The notes under the pieces were generated by a model. The model was not told the origin of the DNA and ran no database searches. It saw only the letters and a list, made by a program, of their open reading frames with translations. Shown here in pieces: positions 61,063-64,000 of a stretch of DNA of 64,000 bases (positions are counted from its first letter, which is position 1; every line of letters starts with the position of its first letter). The position numbers and the translations under genes are program-made. Origin of the DNA: Mycolicibacter senuensis (GTDB lineage: Bacteria > Actinomycetota > Actinomycetes > Mycobacteriales > Mycobacteriaceae). The stretch is from NCBI RefSeq assembly GCF_002101885.1, contig NZ_LQPS01000043.1, positions 248,001 through 312,000 on the forward strand, written 5' to 3'.

Positions 61063-61839
61063 GTGACCGATCTGACCCAACGCCTGGCCGGGCGCGTCGC
61101 CGTGGTGACCGGCGCCGGTGGCGGAATCGGCCTCGCGGCCGCCCGGCGGATGCGCTCCGAGGGCGCGCGCGTCGTGGTCGGTGACCTCGATCCGTCGGCG
61201 GGTGCTGCGGTCGCCGAAGAACTGGACGGGCTGTTCATACCGGTCGACGTCTCCGAGCAGGAGCAGGTCGACGCGCTGTTCGACACCGCGGCGCAGACCT
61301 TCGGCGCGGTCGACATCGCCTTCAACAACGCCGGCATCTCTCCGCCGGATGACGATCTGATCGAAACCACCGAACTGCCGGCCTGGCAACGCGTTCAAGA
61401 CGTCAACCTGAAGTCGGTCTACCTGTGCTGCCGGGCGGCGCTGCGGCACATGACGCCGGCGGGCCGCGGCTCGATCATCAACACCGCGTCGTTCGTGGCG
61501 GTGATGGGCTCGGCGACATCGCAGATCTCCTACACCGCCTCCAAGGGCGGCGTGCTGGCCATGTCGCGGGAACTCGGAGTGCAGTACGCCCGGCAGGGTA
61601 TCCGGGTCAACGCACTGTGCCCGGGACCGGTGAATACCCCACTGCTGCAAGAACTCTTCGCCGCCGACCCGGAGCGTGCGGCGCGCCGGCTGGTGCACGT
61701 GCCGGTGGGCCGGTTCGCCGAGCCCGAGGAGATCGCCGCCGCAGTGGCGTTTCTGGCCAGCGACGACGCCTCCTTCATCACCGGCTCGACGTTTCTGGTC
61801 GACGGCGGAATCAGCTCGGCCTACGTCACTCCGCTGTAG
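61063..61839 (+). CDS. Short-chain dehydrogenase/reductase
   Basis: 258 residues, Rv2857c equivalent. TGAGGGIG cofactor loop, NNAG (FNNAGISPP), catalytic Ser in NTASFVAVMG, and YTASK. Last gene of the glnA4 operon; it may oxidise a gamma-glutamyl amino alcohol before AldC acts, as needed for ethanolamine-type substrates. That assignment is inference from context. Confidence 0.9.
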   Translation: MTDLTQRLAGRVAVVTGAGGGIGLAAARRMRSEGARVVVGDLDPSAGAAVAEELDGLFIPVDVSEQEQVDALFDTAAQTFGAVDIAFNNAGISPPDDDLIETTELPAWQRVQDVNLKSVYLCCRAALRHMTPAGRGSIINTASFVAVMGSATSQISYTASKGGVLAMSRELGVQYARQGIRVNALCPGPVNTPLLQELFAADPERAARRLVHVPVGRFAEPEEIAAAVAFLASDDASFITGSTFLVDGGISSAYVTPL

Positions 61840-61857
61840 CAACCGGCGGCGCGCCCG

Positions 61858-63654
61858 TCAGAACCACTGCGGGCGCATCTGGATCGTGGTGCGGTCCAGG
61901 CTTTCCAGCAGGTCGAGCTGCGGGCCGGTCTTCGGCAGCTCGTAGCGGAAGAAGTATCGGGCGGCCTGCCGCTTGCCGTCGTAGAAGTCCCCGGTGCGAT
62001 CGGCGACGGCCAGCAGTTGTTCCAGCCACATCCAGGCGATCACCACGTGGCCGAACGCCTCCAGATAGACGGCGCTGTTGGCCAATGCGGCATCGATGTC
62101 ACCGGCGGCGAACATGCCCGCGGTGACCGCGACCAATCGCTGGACCACGGCGTCGAGTCGGTCTGCGAGTTCGGCCGATTCACCACCGGCCCGGCGCGCG
62201 GCGGTGACGCTGTCGGTCATCGCCCGGTGCAGGGCGGCCAGACTGGCTCCGTCGCGTTGAACCACCTTGCGTCCCAACAGGTCCAGGCTCTGGATACCGT
62301 GGGTTCCCTCGTGAATCGGGTTGAGCCGGTTGTCCCGGTAGTGCTGTTCGACGTCGTACTCGCGGGTGTAGCCGTAGCCGCCGTGCACCTGGATGGCCAG
62401 GTCGTTGGCGGCCAGACACCACTGCGACGGCCAGCTCTTGGCGACCGGGGTGAGGATGTCCAGCAACGCGGTGGCGTGCTCGAGTTCCTCGTCGGATTCG
62501 GCGGCGCGCGCGATGTCGACGAGTCGCGCGCAGTACAGCGCCAACGCCAACGCTCCCTCGACATAGGATTTCTGCGCCAGCAGCATTCGTTTGACGTCTG
62601 CGTGCTCGATGATCGGAATCTGGGGTGCGGCCGGGTCTTTCGCTGTCACCGGTCGGCCCTGCGGGCGGTCACGGGCGTAGTCGAGCGACTTCAGGTAGCC
62701 GGTGTAGCCGAGCGCGATCGCGCCCATGCCCACCCCCAGCCGGGCTTCGTTCATCATCCGGAACATGTAGCTCAACCCGCGGTGCTGCTCACCGACCAGG
62801 TAACCGACCGCGCCCGGTTCGCCCCCGGGCCGATAGCCGCCCTCCCCGAAGTTGAGCACGGTGTTGGTGATGCCGCGGTAGCCCATCTTGTGGTTGAGCC
62901 CGGCCAGCACGACGTCGTTGCGTTCACCCGGGGCGCCGTCGGGGCCCACCAGATACTTCGGGACGATGAACAGCGAGATCCCCTTGGTGCCGGCCGGGCC
63001 GCCGGGGATCTTGGCCAGCACCAGATGGACGATGTTGTCACTGAGTTCGTGGTCACCTCCGGAGATCCACATCTTCGACCCGAACAACCGGAAGGTGCCG
63101 TCGGGCCGCGGTTCGGCGCGGGTGGTGATATCGGCCAGCGATGATCCGGCCTGGGTCTCCGAGAGGCACATCGTCCCCAGGAACCGGCCGGCGATCATGG
63201 GCTTGACGAAGGCGTCGATCTGCTGGTCGCTGCCGAATTCGGCGAGCAGGTTGGCGTTGGCCATCGTCAGCATCGGATAGCCGGCGGTGGCGACATTGGC
63301 GGCCATCAGCCAGGCGAAGCCGGCCTGGGCCACCGTCGCCGGCAGTTGCGCCCCGCCCAGCCGATAGTCCATCGCCATGCCGACCAGCTCGGCGTCGGCG
63401 CACGCCGCCAACGCCTCCTTGACCTCACCGATGACGGTGACCTTCACCCCGTCGAAGGTGGGCTCGTTGGTATCGCTCTTCTTGTTGTGCGGGGCGAAAT
63501 AGCGGGTCGCGAGCTGTTCGCACAGCTGCAGTGCGCCGGCGAAGGTGTCCCGGGAGTGCTCGGCGAACCGGGCGCGGCGGGTCAGCTCATCGATGCGCAG
63601 CCAGTCGAAGAGCAGAAAATCCAGGTCGCGGCGGGACAGCAGGGTGGACTTCAT
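61858..63654 (-). CDS. Acyl-CoA dehydrogenase with C-terminal extension
   Basis: 598 residues, about 200 longer than typical. FAD-site LSETQAGSSLADITTRA and KMWISGGDHELSDN, the catalytic Glu region in LNPIHEGTHGIQSLDLLGRK, and a further helical C-terminal domain to the end. This is the long-chain or DmdC-like FadE architecture. The substrate is unknown. It overlies no H37Rv counterpart at this position (nicT there). Cotranscription with mtr, upstream on the same strand, is likely. Confidence 0.92.
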   Translation of the reverse strand: MKSTLLSRRDLDFLLFDWLRIDELTRRARFAEHSRDTFAGALQLCEQLATRYFAPHNKKSDTNEPTFDGVKVTVIGEVKEALAACADAELVGMAMDYRLGGAQLPATVAQAGFAWLMAANVATAGYPMLTMANANLLAEFGSDQQIDAFVKPMIAGRFLGTMCLSETQAGSSLADITTRAEPRPDGTFRLFGSKMWISGGDHELSDNIVHLVLAKIPGGPAGTKGISLFIVPKYLVGPDGAPGERNDVVLAGLNHKMGYRGITNTVLNFGEGGYRPGGEPGAVGYLVGEQHRGLSYMFRMMNEARLGVGMGAIALGYTGYLKSLDYARDRPQGRPVTAKDPAAPQIPIIEHADVKRMLLAQKSYVEGALALALYCARLVDIARAAESDEELEHATALLDILTPVAKSWPSQWCLAANDLAIQVHGGYGYTREYDVEQHYRDNRLNPIHEGTHGIQSLDLLGRKVVQRDGASLAALHRAMTDSVTAARRAGGESAELADRLDAVVQRLVAVTAGMFAAGDIDAALANSAVYLEAFGHVVIAWMWLEQLLAVADRTGDFYDGKRQAARYFFRYELPKTGPQLDLLESLDRTTIQMRPQWF

Positions 63655-63680
63655 CGCTCTCTCCTATCGGCGGCCCGGCC

Positions 63681-64000
63681 TCATTCCAGGCCCAGCAACG
63701 CATTCTCGACGGCCTCCGGCAGCGCCGGGTGGATCCAGTATTGACCGCGGGCCATATCGCGCGCGGTCAGTCCGAAGCTCATCGCCTGGATCAGCGGCTG
63801 GACGATCGACGACGCCTGATGGCCCATGATGTGCGCACCGAGCAGCCGCCCGGTGCCGCGTTCGGCGATGAGTTTGACGAACCCGGTGGTGTCCTCCATG
63901 GCCCAGCCGTAGGCGACGTCGCCGTAGTCCTGGATCTTGACCGAGATATCGAGTCCCTTTGCCCGCGCCTGGTTCTCGGTCAATCCGACCGCGGCGATCT
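63681..64000 (-). CDS. mtr: Mycothione reductase, C-terminal part
   Basis: Last 106 or so residues of the flavoprotein disulfide reductase that keeps mycothiol reduced; the 5' end lies beyond the window. The dimerisation domain is complete, with the His-Glu pair of IHPALPEAVENALLGLE, and VGLTENQARAKG at the domain start. Equivalent to Rv2855, with the same position and orientation relative to the glnA4 operon. Confidence 0.9.
   Translation of the reverse strand, partial: IAAVGLTENQARAKGLDISVKIQDYGDVAYGWAMEDTTGFVKLIAERGTGRLLGAHIMGHQASSIVQPLIQAMSFGLTARDMARGQYWIHPALPEAVENALLGLE

Noticed and set aside
1..64000. tRNA, rRNA or CRISPR array
   Set aside because: No cloverleaf-like arrangement with a CCA-type end, no ribosomal RNA sequence and no regularly spaced repeats were recognised.

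Overview
The window is high-GC actinobacterial DNA from a mycobacterium (Mycobacterium sensu lato, probably not M. tuberculosis itself). The evidence is a PGRS repeat protein, a PE-PPE-type esterase, an FAAL-type FadD, a mycothione reductase, and a backbone whose gene order matches the M. tuberculosis H37Rv stretch from smc (Rv2922c) to mtr (Rv2855) almost gene for gene. That synteny is judged from memory. No tRNA, rRNA, CRISPR array, insertion sequence or prophage was seen.

Layout. 1-3.0 kb: 3' part of smc, then ftsY. 3.0-13.5 kb: an accessory block between ftsY and ffh, where H37Rv carries amt-glnB-glnD. It holds a GH6 cellulase-like protein, a NUDIX hydrolase, a small membrane protein, a methyltransferase, an SDR, a secreted PE-PPE-domain esterase next to a secreted PGRS protein with no PE domain, a TetR/crotonase pair and a divergent FAD oxidoreductase. 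13.5-34.4 kb: conserved housekeeping DNA with ffh, an amidohydrolase, dacB2, the rpsP-khpA-rimM-trmD operon, lppW, rplS-lepB-rnhB, a GyrA-tail/GNAT fusion, the yraN-comM-dprA operon, a siderophore-interacting protein, a lactate-oxidase-like flavoenzyme, xerC, an M23 protein, rpsB-tsf, an amidase and a MarR regulator.

34.4-41.9 kb: the most interesting part, a seven-gene minus-strand operon in which every adjacent pair overlaps at its stop and start codons. It encodes an ArsR regulator and a six-subunit membrane complex related to group 4 hydrogenases and complex I (the H37Rv Rv0081-Rv0087 set), here placed between marR and pyrH. The small subunit keeps four [4Fe-4S] cysteines. The large subunit has lost all four NiFe-binding cysteines, so the complex cannot be a conventional hydrogenase. 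No ferredoxin-type subunit or formate dehydrogenase is linked.

41.9-64 kb: pyrH-frr-cdsA-rlmN, a DUF2631 protein, an AraC/VOC pair, dxr-rip1-ispG-GNAT (isoprenoid synthesis and intramembrane proteolysis), a penicillin-binding lipoprotein, a DUF1707 protein, mapB, an alpha/beta hydrolase with an orphan FAAL, a four-gene gamma-glutamylation-type amine catabolism operon (glnA4, amidotransferase, aldC, SDR), and on the minus strand an acyl-CoA dehydrogenase and the 3' end of mtr.

Regulatory structure visible in the sequence includes a TetR operator-like palindrome, an AT-rich palindrome upstream of the ArsR gene, hairpin terminators after the SDR and tsf genes, leader hairpins before rpsP and rpsB, a composite stem-loop after rlmN, and a two-copy short dispersed repeat.
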